NCBI GenBank assembly: GCA_011316305.1
Contig: SAUG01000190.1
Location: 1-52,428 of the forward strand
Length of the DNA stretch: 52,428 bases
Source: Rusavskia elegans
Taxonomy: Eukaryota > Ascomycota > Lecanoromycetes > Teloschistales > Teloschistaceae
Reading direction: 5' to 3'
Part shown: one piece after another, positions 13,116 to 22,091 of the stretch
Numbering within the stretch: the first letter of the stretch is position 1
How the letters are laid out: each line of letters starts with the position of its first letter
Made by a program: the position numbers and the translations under genes
The notes under the pieces: model-generated
Databases searched by the model: none
The model's input: the letters and a program-made list of their open reading frames with translations, nothing else
Told to the model about the DNA's origin: nothing

Positions 13116-13625
13116 AATATATATAGATAATATTTTTTTTCTAGATTATAACTTTTCGATTTACGTAATTAATTAGACAGTTTAATATTTATAGATTATT
13201 AACTAGCCGTAATCTTTACCAAACGCGTTACTATTCAGTTAAAAAACGTCTGATTTATTAAAAAATTAATATAAAATTTAGAAATATAGCCGAAAATTTA
13301 CTAAAAACTAGTTAATAATAAATTTTAAAAGATTAAAAGTTTTAGAAAAAAGATATACGTCTATTAAATTATTTAAAAAAAGATAATACTATTTATATAG
13401 TATCGGTAAATAAATTATTTTTAAATAGAATCAATTACTATTTTATATTATCTATAATTATTTTATTTCCGATTTTATAATATAATTATAAATTAGATCG
13501 GATCGAATTTCTATCGGTTTCTATTTTATAATCTAATCCGATTTTCGGTTCTAATATTAGAAATCGGCCCGAACCGTTTAATAGGTCAAATCGAATTAAT
13601 TTACTAAAATTCGGATTAGATTTTG

Positions 13626-13893
13626 TCAACGAATTCTAAAATAGATTTTTAGATTAGACCGGCTAACAGCTATTTTAATCTAAATAATCCAAAAATTTAA
13701 ATAATCTAAAAATTCAAAAAATAGATTTTCGATAGATTAGAGTTCTAATAGTATCTATAGTACGAATATCAATTTAGTAAATAGTCTAAATTAGGATCTA
13801 TATATAAACTAAAAAAAAGCCTATATAATCTTATTTGAAAATAAGGTTTAGCGGCCGCCGCTAAACCTTATTTTTAACGAAAGTCGAATATCT
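13626..13893. repeat. Repeat F, copy 1
   Basis: Matches the window's right edge (52163-52428) over about 265 bp, starting near GATTCTAAAAT and ending at AAGTCGAA. Shared landmarks are a run of AAATAATC units and AAAATAAGGTTTAGCGGCCG. Function and family unknown. It may be the terminus of a larger transposon, because copy 2 runs off the window. Confidence 0.65.
13838..13874. repeat. Perfect 17-bp-arm palindrome around a NotI site
   Basis: AAAATAAGGTTTAGCGG is followed by CCG and then its exact inverse complement. The centre contains GCGGCCGC. The second copy at 52381 keeps the left arm and the NotI core but loses the right arm beyond CCGCTAAA. An extended palindrome like this can be the end of an inverted-repeat element or a junction between head-to-head copies. 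Confidence 0.8.
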
Positions 13894-14520
13894 ATTTAAT
13901 AAACTACGCTAGACCTAATCTAGTTAGAATCTAGTAAGAAAATCTAATATTTTCGATCTAAATAAAGCTAGCCTAGCGTTATATATAGGCGTATATAGGC
14001 CTACTAACTACTAATATAGATTTAAACGAGTTTAAAATCGAATCTCTAAATCTTTTTAGCCGTTTTAGCCGCTTAGCCGTCTTAGCCGTCTTAGCCGCGC
14101 AGCTACGCAGCTTCGGGTATACCCGAAACCGGCTAATAAGCCGCTTATAAACCGCTCTTAGCCGTACCGGCTAAGAACCGGCTTCAAGCCGGTTTTAGGA
14201 AATGCTGATATTCCGAAATATCGATAGAAACCCGAATCGAAGTAGCCAGTCTATTACTAACGAATAAGTAGAATAGACGTCTATTCCAATTAATTATTAT
14301 AGATAGATGATTTTATAACGGATACTGGTCTAGAAAAGTTTTTTTCTTTATACAAAATTATAGGTTTGACGATCTATCGAATAATTCGGGCGATAGCAAG
14401 TGGTTTTATTAGACTATTTTTCAAACTATCTAAAAAGTTTGAAATATCTACTTTAAAAACCAAGAAAGTAATTATATAGACCGGTATATTTCTATTAAGA
14501 TTCACGTATTAGCAAGGACC
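13894..14520. other. Transition zone with short GCCG tandem repeats and hairpins
   Basis: No gene seen. At about 14055-14100 there are imperfect tandem units of TTAGCCGTC. At 14140-14200 several short inverted repeats built from ACCGGCTAAG/AAGCCGGTT occur. CA and TG return gradually from about 14300, marking the edge of the RIPped block. Confidence 0.5.
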
Positions 14521-14581
14521 GCTTCACCGGCCGCGCTCGTCGAACGTCATAAGGCCGAGGTTCTTAAGGACGGCCGAGGCA

Positions 14582-14848
14582 CAGCAGCAGATGCTGGAGT
14601 AAGACGTACACCGGAAGATGGAAAGAATGAACACTGAATTATAGGAAATAGGGAAAGAAGGCGTGGAAATGGGAACGTCGCAGCCTGAAGGGTTTATAAA
14701 TAACGAGAGGTGTCGAGAAACCTGCGAAGGGATACAAGATAATGGAAAAAAGGAACATTTGGTGCCTGAGCCCAGGATTAATATAGTCAATTTGAAGGGC
14801 TCTACCGGTGCTCTAGAGAAGCTTGCCTTTCAGATAATTCTTGCATAG
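14582..14848 (+). pseudogene. Possible gene relic, glutamine-rich start, two stops
   Basis: One frame reads QQQMLE, stop (TAA 14600-14602), DVHRKMERMNTEL, stop (TAG), EIGKEGVEMGTSQPEGFIN and on to a stop at 14848. Both stops fit CAA/CAG to TAA/TAG. The product is not recognised. There is no credible start codon, so this is at best the tail of a lost gene. Confidence 0.3.
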
Positions 14849-15112
14849 TAATAAAAAGTCGCAGTAGATAAGTAGAGCAGTCGTGGTATCGAGAAGACGT
14901 ATCGAGAAGACCAGTCGTAAGACAGTTAGAGAGCACCTTCGTCATCGTTATTCACTGGTACAGCCTTCGCGGCCGGCGCTTAATCACACGATCTTGCATA
15001 CTATTTTCATTGATCCTCCACCTCATCTTTCTTTACGTTTACATCTGCAGACAACCTCGAATTGGAAAAAATAAACCCTGCACCCACCTTCACGAATATA
15101 TCATTTCTTACA

Positions 15113-15775
15113 ATGAGAAATAAAGCTATAAGGAAAGTATATGGTCCTATCAAGATCCATACAACGGATCTTACAGAGGTAAATCGCCAAGATTTGATTA
15201 CCTGGCACTCTATACTAACATATATGACGCAGTCGCAGTTTCTTAAGAACCTCTTCAACTTCGATGTCAACCACGAAGTCCAGCTCTCCAGGATTATCAC
15301 CAAGGCGAAGTCTCGAGAGCGGATATGCGGCCCCTTTCAAAAGAGAAATCACCGGCCGGATAGCCACGATCCTCCACGAACGCAGCCAATACCACAGAGC
15401 CACGTGTGTCGCCAACCCGGACAGCATGGACGACCCCTACCCAACAGCGCTCTTGCATTACTATCGCCAAGTGCAGAAGGTGGAGAAGAAAAGGCAATCG
15501 CCTACATGGCCGAGCTCCAAGATGTGACCAAGCGAGCGCGGGAACAACACGCTCTAGTATTGAAAGCCTCATGGCGCAGCTAGGAAGTCTTAAAACCACC
15601 CATGCCGGTGGAGGTGGATTCGCTCTTCCGACCGGGCAGGTGGTTGAGCGTCACTGCGGATGATGGCGAGGAGATGAAGGAGCCGGGCGAGGCTGTGGTA
15701 GATAAGCAAGCGTAAGTGGAAGCGATGGACGGATGGAAGGTTGTCCGGAAGGCTAGAGGCAAGAAGCGTGGCTGA
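15113..15775 (+). pseudogene. Degenerate hypothetical gene with frameshifts
   Basis: Protein-like sequence runs on in shifting frames: EITGRIATILHERSQYHRAT and ALLHYYRQVQKVEKKRQ (from an ATG at 15264), then AIAYMAELQDVTKRAREQHA one frame over (from about 15505), then SLMAQLGSLKTTHAGGGGFA in the third (from about 15556), then MDGWKVVRKARGKKRG ending at TGA 15773. A possible intron with GTAAAT donor at 15179, CTAAC branch site and CAG acceptor at 15232 or 15238 lies upstream, preceded by an ATG at 15113. The middle is helical and probably coiled coil; the C-terminus is basic. No family recognised. A real multi-intron gene is possible but would need unusually short introns. Confidence 0.4.
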
Positions 15776-15965
15776 AGGATAAAGAGGGTGGATAGCATTG
15801 ATCCAAGCAAGCTATTCATGCTGGAATACTGCCCATGTACCCGTCCTGGGGTCCAAGCCGGAAGTAATGGTATGCTGTCGTTTGTCTCTGGTATCCTACA
15901 ACATAGACAGTATCGAGAGAGAGCCTGAACCAGTGCCAGCAATGCTACAACGAGCCTTGACTACT

Positions 15966-16772
15966 TCATTGGTAGTTGTAGACTCCGGTGGCCGGGACCT
16001 TGTCGATGGGGCTGGCTGTTGGATTCCAGTTCGGATAGTGCGGAGGTATTGGTGTTGGCATGTGATGCGTCTGGGGATGATGATTCCCACCAAATCCTTG
16101 TCCTTTCCTGCATGGAAACCACCAAGCTAGTAAGGCAACAAGTACAGCGGCGGCTGGAATTGCGACACCTAACGCGATAGTGGACTTCTGGCTGATAGCC
16201 GAAGCCGGTTGACCGCTTCCATTGCCTTCAACGCTACTGCTCGTTGGAGGAGACGAAGATGTTGGATTCTTAGTTGGCGCGGCGTCGTTGGACGAGGGCG
16301 TCGTTGGGCGTGAGCCTGTTCCAGAGAGTGGTGCGCCTGACGCGATAGGTATAAGAGATGATCCGAATGTAGCAGTAGTTATGGTTGCTGCTACAGTTCC
16401 CCCTTCCACTTCCTGACACACAAACTGGACTGCAATGATTTGGTCATTCTCGTTGTCGTCATAGTAACAGTTCCTCTGGATCTTGTATTCGGCTACATCT
16501 ACGGCATTCGCGCATGATTTGTCATGATAAATGGCTAAGGTAGCGACGCCAGTCGAACATGGAGGCAGGATTTGTACAGCCAAACTGAACATGCGTTGAG
16601 TATCCGTAACGAGGCAGGTGCCCACGGGGATATCGAATGTAGAGTTTATGACGCTCTTCCCAATGCAAAAGGGCTCCAAGAAGCTTTTCAGTGTCCCAGG
16701 AGCAGCAGATAGACATGAAGCTGGGATATAAAAGAGAAGGATAATTGCAAGACGAAAGTCGATTGCGACCAT
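15966..16772 (-). CDS. Single-pass cell-surface protein, hypothetical
   Basis: 268 codons from an ATG whose complement is CAT at 16770-16772, without introns, and the only clearly intact gene of the island. Residues 1-23 form a signal peptide (MVAIDFRLAIILLFYIPASC). Residues 24-125 form an ectodomain with about six Cys, including CIGK, GTCLV, PPCS, KSCAN, RNCYYDD and VCQE, and one N-glycosylation site (NST). A Ser/Thr/Pro-rich stalk of about 75 residues follows. A membrane segment (STIALGVAIPAAAVLVALLA) starts near residue 193. The cytosolic tail is short, His/Pro-rich and ends VYNYQ. This plan is common in fungal surface proteins and wall-stress-sensor-like proteins, but the ectodomain shows no WSC signature. 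Its true ligand or function is unknown. Confidence 0.8.
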   Translation of the reverse strand: MVAIDFRLAIILLFYIPASCLSAAPGTLKSFLEPFCIGKSVINSTFDIPVGTCLVTDTQRMFSLAVQILPPCSTGVATLAIYHDKSCANAVDVAEYKIQRNCYYDDNENDQIIAVQFVCQEVEGGTVAATITTATFGSSLIPIASGAPLSGTGSRPTTPSSNDAAPTKNPTSSSPPTSSSVEGNGSGQPASAISQKSTIALGVAIPAAAVLVALLAWWFPCRKGQGFGGNHHPQTHHMPTPIPPHYPNWNPTASPIDKVPATGVYNYQ

Positions 16773-17874
16773 CTTGCGCGCTTAACGGAAGAGTACGAAG
16801 ATATGTGTTAAACCCTGGTTTTGAAGGAAAGGGTGCAGGCTTGCGAGATAGTCATTGAAGGGAGCCGTGCCTCAAGATGCAGGTGGTGCATGGATGGCAG
16901 CCACTAGCACTTACCTTACAATTCCGGGGTTGGGATGGCCCATGTCAACAACCTTCTAGACTGCCCGGGGCTCCGCCTCGCCTAACATTTCCCGAATCAC
17001 CCGTTGACATTTCGACAGCCTTGAGGTCGACCACCGCAGCCTTGTGTTCCGCTGCCTGCACAGGGAAAGCATTCTCTGCAGTAGTATGTCACCGAGTCAT
17101 AAATATGATATCCAAAGAGCGCACAGGCTGACTGCGGCGAGGCCCAGTCGATGACTTGCCATGCGCAAAGGACAAGGGTAGGTCTAGGGACGGTGGATTC
17201 CAGATCGGATGTGGCTGCATACGGCTGGTATCGAAGCGACAAGACGATTGGGTAAAGATGCTTAGGTAAAGATTGCGGCCGTGCAGCCTCGATGGCAGGC
17301 AGGCGAGTAGACTCTTCTGATGCCTCTGGAACAACATGCGGCCATAATTTTGAATGTGGTCAATGCAGCGGTACGCATGGTTGAAGATGGTGTATATGGG
17401 CGGATCGAACCCGTTGGCCATTTCAATTCCATAATCGTCTGTCCGGCTGGGCGCCCGGACTTCTGCATCAGACTTCACCTGGTGGAGTGGTGGGCAAAGA
17501 CAAGTCACCACGCACGAGCATGACAGGATGGCCAATGACGAGCTGTCAATCACCGGGCGTCCGGCGTCCGGACTCAGGGCTGAGCCCTTACTGATCACGT
17601 GGTTTCGCTTGCCAGACTAAAACCAACATGATCGGGCAAGTTCAAAGGAGAACAACCGATATAGTGACGATTTGGGATCAGGTGAGGCATCCTTCCAAAA
17701 GGTATCTTACACTTCCCAGATTACCACGGCACTCACAGAAATACAGATGAGCCTCGTTCGATCGTCGCACAGTGGAATCAAGTAGGTTTTGGCTTCCGTC
17801 AGTAGCTGGTCCTCCAAAGTAAGTTCAGAGGTCCGCTCGGGGATCGTCAAGCATACCGCGCTCATAACGCCACC
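16773..17874. other. No confident gene between two loci
   Basis: Normal composition, not RIPped. The longest frame is on minus, 17089-17598 (169 codons), but it begins with GTG. An internal ATG would give MANGFDPPIYTIFNHAYRC and on. A second minus frame starts MASHRLGLAAVSLCALWISY, which looks like a signal peptide, but stops after 21 residues. An overlapping frame has a Cys-rich run (YYCRECFPCAGSGTQGCGG). These may be relics of one small secreted protein; no single reading is convincing. Confidence 0.35.
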
Positions 17875-18855
17875 ATGGTAAGAAAGCAGGGCCGATTTCC
17901 TCCATAAACGGTGCAGTACTCATCCACACGAGTCAGGCCTTTACTCCTTTCTTTCGACTACCGCTTGAGCTTCGTCAGCAAGTCTACCGCTCCCACTTCT
18001 CTACCCCCAACCTCACATACCCGCATTTTGGTCTTCCCCATCTACTCTTGCCCTCTCGCCGGCTGCACAACGAAGCTTCACCACTCTATTGTGAAAACGC
18101 ACGATTCAAATTCAAGGGCACATAGCAGCTCGTCGATTTCCTGACAGCATCAATCACGAAACCCTGTGCAAGCTACGCCATATCGCCGTACGAGGATTTC
18201 CGTTTCCGGTATATCGAGATACGGAGGCTTTTGGCTACACGACATACAGCTTTGAACAAGTATTGCCGCTCTTTCCCGGCCTGCAGCTCTCCACATTGTG
18301 GGTCGGTGATCCATTCCACGGCAAGTGGTCCTCGGAAGACGGTTGGGGTCACAACGCTACCTACAGTACTGTGGACGAGCTCATCAAGATTCAGGGGTTC
18401 AAAGAGCTCATCTATGTCGTCGAAAACGATCGATTCCTGAAGCCAGTTCGTTTCGAAAGCCATGATTCTTGGAGCGCAACACCACAGATTCCTCAAGCGG
18501 AACTCAGGAAGCATAATCAAGGCATCCACAGCCATCGACCTGGGACGCGATGATAAAAGAGAGGGATGGCCCTAGCGCGAGTGTGGAGATGTATCGGCTG
18601 CTGGAGGATGGCAGTCATCGCATTCCCTTGAGGACCGAATTTGAGACGGTCCAGGAAGCTATGGGAAAGGAAGACGAAGGTCAAATCGAGGTAAGGATCA
18701 AGAGAGGTACGAACGCAGACCACGTGCAGAAAGGTGAACTGGTCAACAAACGGGCCAAGGGTCTCCATGACCTGTTCAAGGAGTTGAGCTGGGAGGAGAT
18801 CAATGAGAAGGAGCTCTATGTGGAAACAGAAGATGACCCTAATGCTCATTTATGA
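17875..18855 (+). pseudogene. F-box/2EXR-like fungal protein, disrupted
   Basis: The start fits a Kozak context (GCCACCATGG) at 17875 followed at once by a GTAAGA donor. A 59-nt intron (17878-17936, CTCAT branch, CAG acceptor) joins ATG to a frame reading AFTPFFRLPLELRQQVYRS. Then come HLLLPSRRLHNEASPLYCEN and ARFKFKG, the usual order in fungal F-box-like/2EXR proteins of unknown role. It is broken by TAG at 18123-18125, a frameshift near 18148 (downstream SINHETLCKLRHIAVRGFPF), and another near 18530 before WDAMIKERDGP. The last frame ends at TGA 18853-18855 with a Lys/Glu-rich tail. Three lesions make it a pseudogene unless they are assembly errors. The frame-shifted parts remain protein-like, so decay is recent. 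Confidence 0.65.
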
Positions 18856-19984
18856 CACTGCCCACTGGCAGGTGCTCTTCCATTGGGCAAAGGACGTCGC
18901 CTTCACGCTTTCCTGGAGGGCTTCACCACTCCGAAGGCTACAACAAGCTCCGTTTGTTTTGCTCTACCTCTGGCATTCAACGGTACTCTTGAACTATCAG
19001 CACTCCGCTTTGATGTACATTATCCAAGATCCTTACGAAAGGCGAGCGAGCAATAGCTCGGATCATCTATTCTAACAACCAATCTCTACTCGACTCTTGG
19101 TCGCAGCATCGTAATTCTGTCCCCTCCACAACTGCACTTGCAGCCTTTCTTCCCGCACCCCTGGTCATCGTATACGTCCCGCTACCCCCCTACCTCAAAG
19201 CAATTCCCCCATCTATCATCATCATCCTTCAAACCATAAAATCTCAGCCGGAATCCCTCTCCCCAACCTCATCAACAACCAATCTTCCCCCTTGCATCAG
19301 CTCCGGGCTATCCAAACCCCCGCTCCAAACGACCGTAAAATCTAGCCGATGGTCTTCGACCCCAACTTCAACGGCATCAATATCCAACGCCTGAGGCAAG
19401 ATTAGCTCTCCTAACTTGTACTTGCCCCTGCATCTACGTCTTGACGAAAGCTGTACTAGGCGCACTGCCGAAGTCCGCCCCCTGGGGGGTGACCCTGGAT
19501 CGTCAGACACCTAGACAATATAGGGGTACAATGGTCCCAACTGTCCGTAGCAGCTCACCAATATACCCAAGCAACGACGGAACCTCCACTCGTGCTCTAC
19601 TGGAAGTGGAGGGAGCTTAAAGCAGGAGAATTAGGCCTTTACCACCAGCTGAAGGTCAAATACAACATCCACAACACCGAGATCGCGTTCCTTAATCTGA
19701 TCTACTGTCCGGATCAGCGTCGAGGGAAACATTAACAGCACTACTAGGATACACTACAATATCGTGGAAACTTCTCATCGAAGCATGGATGAGCTTTTCA
19801 ATGTTCGATACTGATCACCTGCTACTATCACTAAAGGGCTCGCTGCAGCAGTGGTTAAAACCCGCGTAATCCACAAGTTGAGGGACTGCAAACCCGAAAA
19901 TGGTACATAAAACAACAAACTCTGATTCTCCTATACCAATGCCATCGATTTGTGCCTTCGGTCGTGGACCTACAATTGATATGC
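18856..19984. other. No confident gene; scattered protein-like fragments
   Basis: On plus, about 19588-19733, one frame reads VLYWKWRELKAGELGLYHQL then KVKYNIHNTEIAFLNLIYCP before stops; this resembles a gene scrap but is not recognised. On minus, 19244-19510 has an 88-codon frame starting GTG. Pyrimidine-rich stretches occur near 19100-19260. Nothing else is visible. Confidence 0.35.
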
Positions 19985-20450
19985 TCAGTATTTAGTTCGA
20001 ATACTGTAGACCAGGCAACCCGCAGTAATCTGTCCACCACGTCCTTAATTCTTACCTAGATATCGTCAGCGAAAAGCGGGCAGAAACAAGGGGACGAAAA
20101 CTCACAATCTTTCCATGCGCTACGCAAGAGATCAGCGCATTGGTGATTTGCCACCGGCGTGGGAAGGTTGAAACCTCTATTAGGAGTGCAATTATCTACG
20201 GAGGTGACGCTAATATCGTAGACATCGTCCTGGTTGCCGAGGCTGGGCGGATTTTCGTACGCCTCATTGACTATTGGTCCGTAATCCCTCCCTCCAGCCT
20301 TCCTTCTATCACCGGCGATGACCGTGTGTCCGATACTGATCAAGCCGTTGGTGATAGTCGGATTCTTGGCATATTGGTCGCAGAAAAAGGCGGTCGCCTT
20401 CCGTAGCTCTTTCTCGTGAGAGTCTTTGACAGAACCTACCGGGTTTGGAA
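19985..20450 (-). pseudogene. Cys-rich secreted protein fragment, RIP-type premature stop
   Basis: Read on minus from about 20450: CVPNPVGSVKDSHEKELRK, ATAFFCDQYA, then ISVTSVDNC, then VANHQCADLLRSAWKDC. A textbook 50-nt intron follows (20056-20105; GTGAGT donor, CTGAC branch, CTAG acceptor). Exon 2 reads KN, stop, GRGGQITAGCLVYSIRTKY, ending at TGA 19985. The premature stop TAA at 20045-20047 sits where related proteins usually have Gln before GRGG, so CAA to TAA (a RIP-type change) is the simplest explanation. The layout (Cys, AW..C.N.GRGG....GC) resembles a module found in fungal secreted proteins and at the C-terminus of some GH18 chitinases; this is a motif judgement. The 5' end overlaps the head of the opposite-strand protease relic and no start was found. 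Confidence 0.6.
20056..20105 (-). other. Intron in the Cys-rich secreted gene
   Basis: 50 nt on the minus strand with GTGAGT at the donor, CTGAC branch motif and CTAG acceptor. Splicing joins GAT-T to GT-AAG, keeping the reading frame through conserved residues on both sides, which supports it as a real former intron. Confidence 0.65.
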
Positions 20451-21351
20451 CACAGCTGGGCTGCGAAGGGGATCTACTGGGGAAACAACGACGGGGGCGG
20501 GACTTGTGGAGGAGGCTTCGGCGGGGCCGGTCAGGGACTGCTCGGCCTCCTCCTTCGCGAACAGTCAGCGTCAGGCAGAGCTCAGGAAACAGATTGCAGA
20601 ACGAAGAGATACAAGCCTCCCAGACCAGCCGTACCTACTTCACAATCTGGCCACCTTGCAGGCTGATCGGCCAAGGCTGGACCGAGTGCGCCAAGAGCTG
20701 CACAACTTTCCCCAGACCTTCGGTAGGACTCTCATCTCCTCTGGGCGAGCCATGACCGAAGATGACCCTCCTCACTACATTGATTGGGCGCTGGTGGAGG
20801 CAGCCTCCACCGCTTTGTGGCGACCACCCGGCCAAAACCAGCTCCCTGCGGCCTTGGAGCTTGGGAAGTCCACGCGTGACAACTACTTAGACACCGCTGA
20901 GGACGGGCTGCCTCCTCCTCGGTACAATCCTGGCGATCCTCCGAGGGCCTTTACAACCTTCGGGCCCTTGAAGAAGGGAGAGCGGTATTTCAAGAAAGGC
21001 CGAACGACTGGGACCACCGCCGGTATGTGCCGTGGAACGGAGATGCTGGTCAGTATCTGGGCAAAGGAGAAGCGCCCCGTTGAGTACGAAGATGGTTCAA
21101 CTGGTTCCGCGGATGTCTACAGGGGCAGTGACAAGTCTCTTGAAGCCATCATCATCAACTACAACATGAATGGTTCCCAGACTTCTTTCTGCGAGGACGG
21201 AGACTCGGGCGCCCTTGTCTTCGACGCCTATGGGAACTGCTGTGGTCTACTCTTTGCCGGTTACTCCAATCAGCTCTCACCGCTTGCCGAGTTTCAACAT
21301 GAAGTGGTGAACGCTGGCTTGGTGATGCCAATAGACCGTGTCCGGAGATAG
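20416..21351 (+). pseudogene. Trypsin-like peptidase-fold protein, N-terminally truncated
   Basis: A 311-codon open frame ends at TAG 21349-21351 but opens with GTG at 20416, and the first ATG (20752, MTEDDPPHYIDWALVEA) is deep inside, so the true 5' part is missing or unrecognised. Near the C-terminus the signature FCEDGDSGALVFD contains the GDSG nucleophile motif of trypsin-fold peptidases (Ser at about residue 265). The Asp of the triad is probably in YIDWALVE (about residue 121). A segment KKGRTTGTTAGMCRG matches the glycine-rich region before it. No convincing catalytic His is upstream. The region 20430-20560 is Gly/Arg-rich and out of frame with the rest. Likely a broken member of a fungal intracellular trypsin-like family; a spliced intact gene with an unseen upstream exon is possible. 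Confidence 0.6.
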
Positions 21352-22091
21352 ATCGAGCGGAAGAGCACGCCGAAAGACAAGTACAGCCTGGCGACTGGCC
21401 TTCCCAGTGTCTTGAACATAGCTTAGCCGAGACAATAGGAGTTGATCTGGTTGGCCACCAATATGACTCGATGACGACGACGTCAACTGGTGCTTCCAGC
21501 TTTGGCGCTCGAGGAGATCCAGATGTTTTGAGTCTGCAACGTCCTCGCTTGAAGGTATGTATCATAGTCTTATTTTGCAGATCATGTGGCGACTACTCTA
21601 CAAAGAACTCGGTTCTGGAGGATAGACTCAATATCAAACTGTTCACCTCCCCCAAGATGATCATGTTTCGTTCTCCAGAAGTCTTGCTCAGCTCTCTTGG
21701 ATCCATGACATGAAATTTTGATTGGGGAGGACGGAAAGGGTGTGGCCAGCATGGCCTCTCGCGAGTGCGTCGTATCAGTTCTGATTTTGTTATATTTCCC
21801 GTGCTTGCGTCCAGGCCCCTTTGTTGACTGCAGTCATCACCTCAAATATTTCCCATACATCACTGGTCTTGCATAGGTGATGACGCTAACAGAAACAGGT
21901 ATATATAGCGAAGTCCCTACTCCACTTTTCTTTTTCTTCCACAATCTCATTTATACAACTCTCCTTCGTCTCTCTCCTACGCTCAAGCAGAGCTGCAGAG
22001 CTGCACGCATGTCTGTAGGGCGAGCACCAGGTCATCCGCCCTACGATATTGGTTACTTACTCCTATTATTTTCCAGCATCAGCTGTACATA
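21352..22091. other. Intergenic, possible promoter of the RGG gene
   Basis: No recognised gene. A short ATG frame (21471-21713, 80 codons) shows nothing characteristic. TATATATAG at about 21901 and a pyrimidine tract (CTTTTCTTTTTCTTCC, about 21925) lie about 170-190 bp before the ATG at 22092, a typical fungal core-promoter layout. Confidence 0.4.

Larger units (their letters stand above)
5201..13625. mobile_element. hAT-like non-autonomous element, split by a nested insertion
   Basis: The left part, 5201-5460, begins TAGGCTGGCCGTCGG and matches the left half of the element at 29975-30602, including repeated CGGTTCCGACTTTT and GATTCGACCCGCT segments. The right part, about 13116-13625, matches the right half of that copy. 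Between them lies the 14-bp-TSD element 5475-13101. The right terminus (expected GCCAGTCTA) is missing; the sequence switches to another repeat near 13626. This is a tract of CGG/CCGA-rich repeats with no coding capacity. The hAT assignment rests on the terminus and on the 8-bp TSD of the intact copy. Confidence 0.6.

Noticed and set aside
12988..13176. 62-codon plus-strand ORF starting MKISLYVN
   Set aside because: It lies at the end of the single-ORF element and its TSD, is low complexity, and has no match in the second copy's frame.
14524..14790. 88-codon minus ORF
   Set aside because: Antisense to a more coherent plus-strand frame; no motif.
17089..17598. 169-codon minus ORF
   Set aside because: Starts with GTG, no recognisable domain, and competing frames overlap; described only as a possibility.
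19244..19510. 88-codon minus ORF
   Set aside because: GTG start and no family resemblance, though it is not disproved.
20140..20406. 88-codon plus ORF
   Set aside because: Starts at TTG and is antisense to the spliced Cys-rich secreted gene, whose intron and motifs are convincing.
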